A stretch of 64,000 nucleotides of DNA. It comes from JAHEGP01 sp963751595. Lineage in GTDB: Bacteria; Pseudomonadota; Gammaproteobacteria; Pseudomonadales; JAHEGP01. Every line of letters begins with the position of its first letter. Position 1 is the stretch's first letter. The notes beneath the pieces are model-generated. The model was not told where the DNA came from. It saw only the letters and a list, made by a program, of their open reading frames with translations, and ran no database searches. A program made the translations under genes and the position numbers. The stretch covers positions 1,302,001 through 1,366,000 of the forward strand of contig CAVVVC010000001.1 in NCBI GenBank assembly GCA_963751595.1, written 5' to 3'. Below are positions 63,877 through 64,000 of this stretch, piece after piece.

Positions 63877-64000
63877 CAATACACCCGTGCTTTTGGCTCG
63901 AAGGTTGGCACTGTGCGCGGTGTGAAATTGACACTCCGCTTGCCGATACGCTTCTCTCCGGGGAAAAACATCGAGTGACAAAGCCAGTTTTCGTCGTCGC
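63877..64000 (-). CDS. sdhA: Succinate dehydrogenase flavoprotein subunit, C-terminal end
   Basis: The minus-strand frame entering from the right edge reads 41 codons to a TGA at 63877-63879. The peptide contains HSMFFPGEKRIGKR, then VNFTP and ends FEPKARVY, the typical SdhA C-terminus with its final tyrosine. The rest of the gene, and sdhCD, lie outside the window. Confidence 0.88.

Overview
The window reads as chromosomal DNA of a free-living, probably marine gammaproteobacterium related to Pseudomonas, Cellvibrionales or Halieaceae. This rests on gene order: gyrA-serC-pheA-tyrA-aroA-cmk-rpsA-ihfB-lapAB-pyrF, the divergent mtaD-ubiG-mupP-yciK block, the scpA-scpB-rluB block and sdhAB-sucAB-lpd-sucCD are all laid out much as in Pseudomonas. 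Coding density is high. I saw no tRNA, rRNA, CRISPR array or complete mobile element.

Region by region. 1-1736: start of an HDOD-domain gene cut by the window edge, divergent from a MinD/ParA-like ATPase with an unusual P-loop. 1918-11691: a polyamine uptake and gamma-glutamylation locus with a PuuB-like oxidase, the PotF/I/H/G transporter, a SpuC-like aminotransferase and two glutamine-synthetase-like ligases. 11692-13697: a short accessory stretch with a pentapeptide-repeat protein carrying a C-terminal TIR-like alpha/beta domain (one apparent 1-base frameshift) and the stub of an IS1380-type transposase. 13698-19005: frdCAB encoding a Wolinella-type di-heme fumarate reductase, preceded by an SLC13-type anion transporter on the same strand. 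19111-33436: DHH phosphoesterase, ComEA-like protein, then the core aromatic amino acid, translation and gyrase block on the minus strand, interrupted at 23015-23215 by three exact 67-bp tandem repeats. 33684-37166: four genes on the plus strand linked by ATGA overlaps. 37233-41362: rluB, scpB, scpA, an Sua5/YciO-type protein and a PHP phosphoesterase. 41587-51451: housekeeping genes (yciB, yciI, cyclophilin, pdxJ, GcvR-like regulator, aroC, prmB, folE, sixA) with some small membrane or periplasmic proteins. 51444-54616: gpsA and htpG, the latter with a near-perfect heat-shock promoter. 54796-64000: the TCA block sucD, sucC, lpd, sucB, sucA, sdhB and the end of sdhA.

Two themes connect the window. 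First, carbon and electron flow: the usual ubiquinone-type succinate dehydrogenase/TCA block sits at one end, while a second, menaquinone-type fumarate reductase sits in the middle, suggesting respiratory flexibility at low oxygen. Second, polyamines are imported and gamma-glutamylated for use as carbon and nitrogen. The most unusual parts are the pentapeptide/TIR-like gene beside a transposase remnant, the type B fumarate reductase, the 67-bp repeat array and the ATPase lacking the signature lysine.
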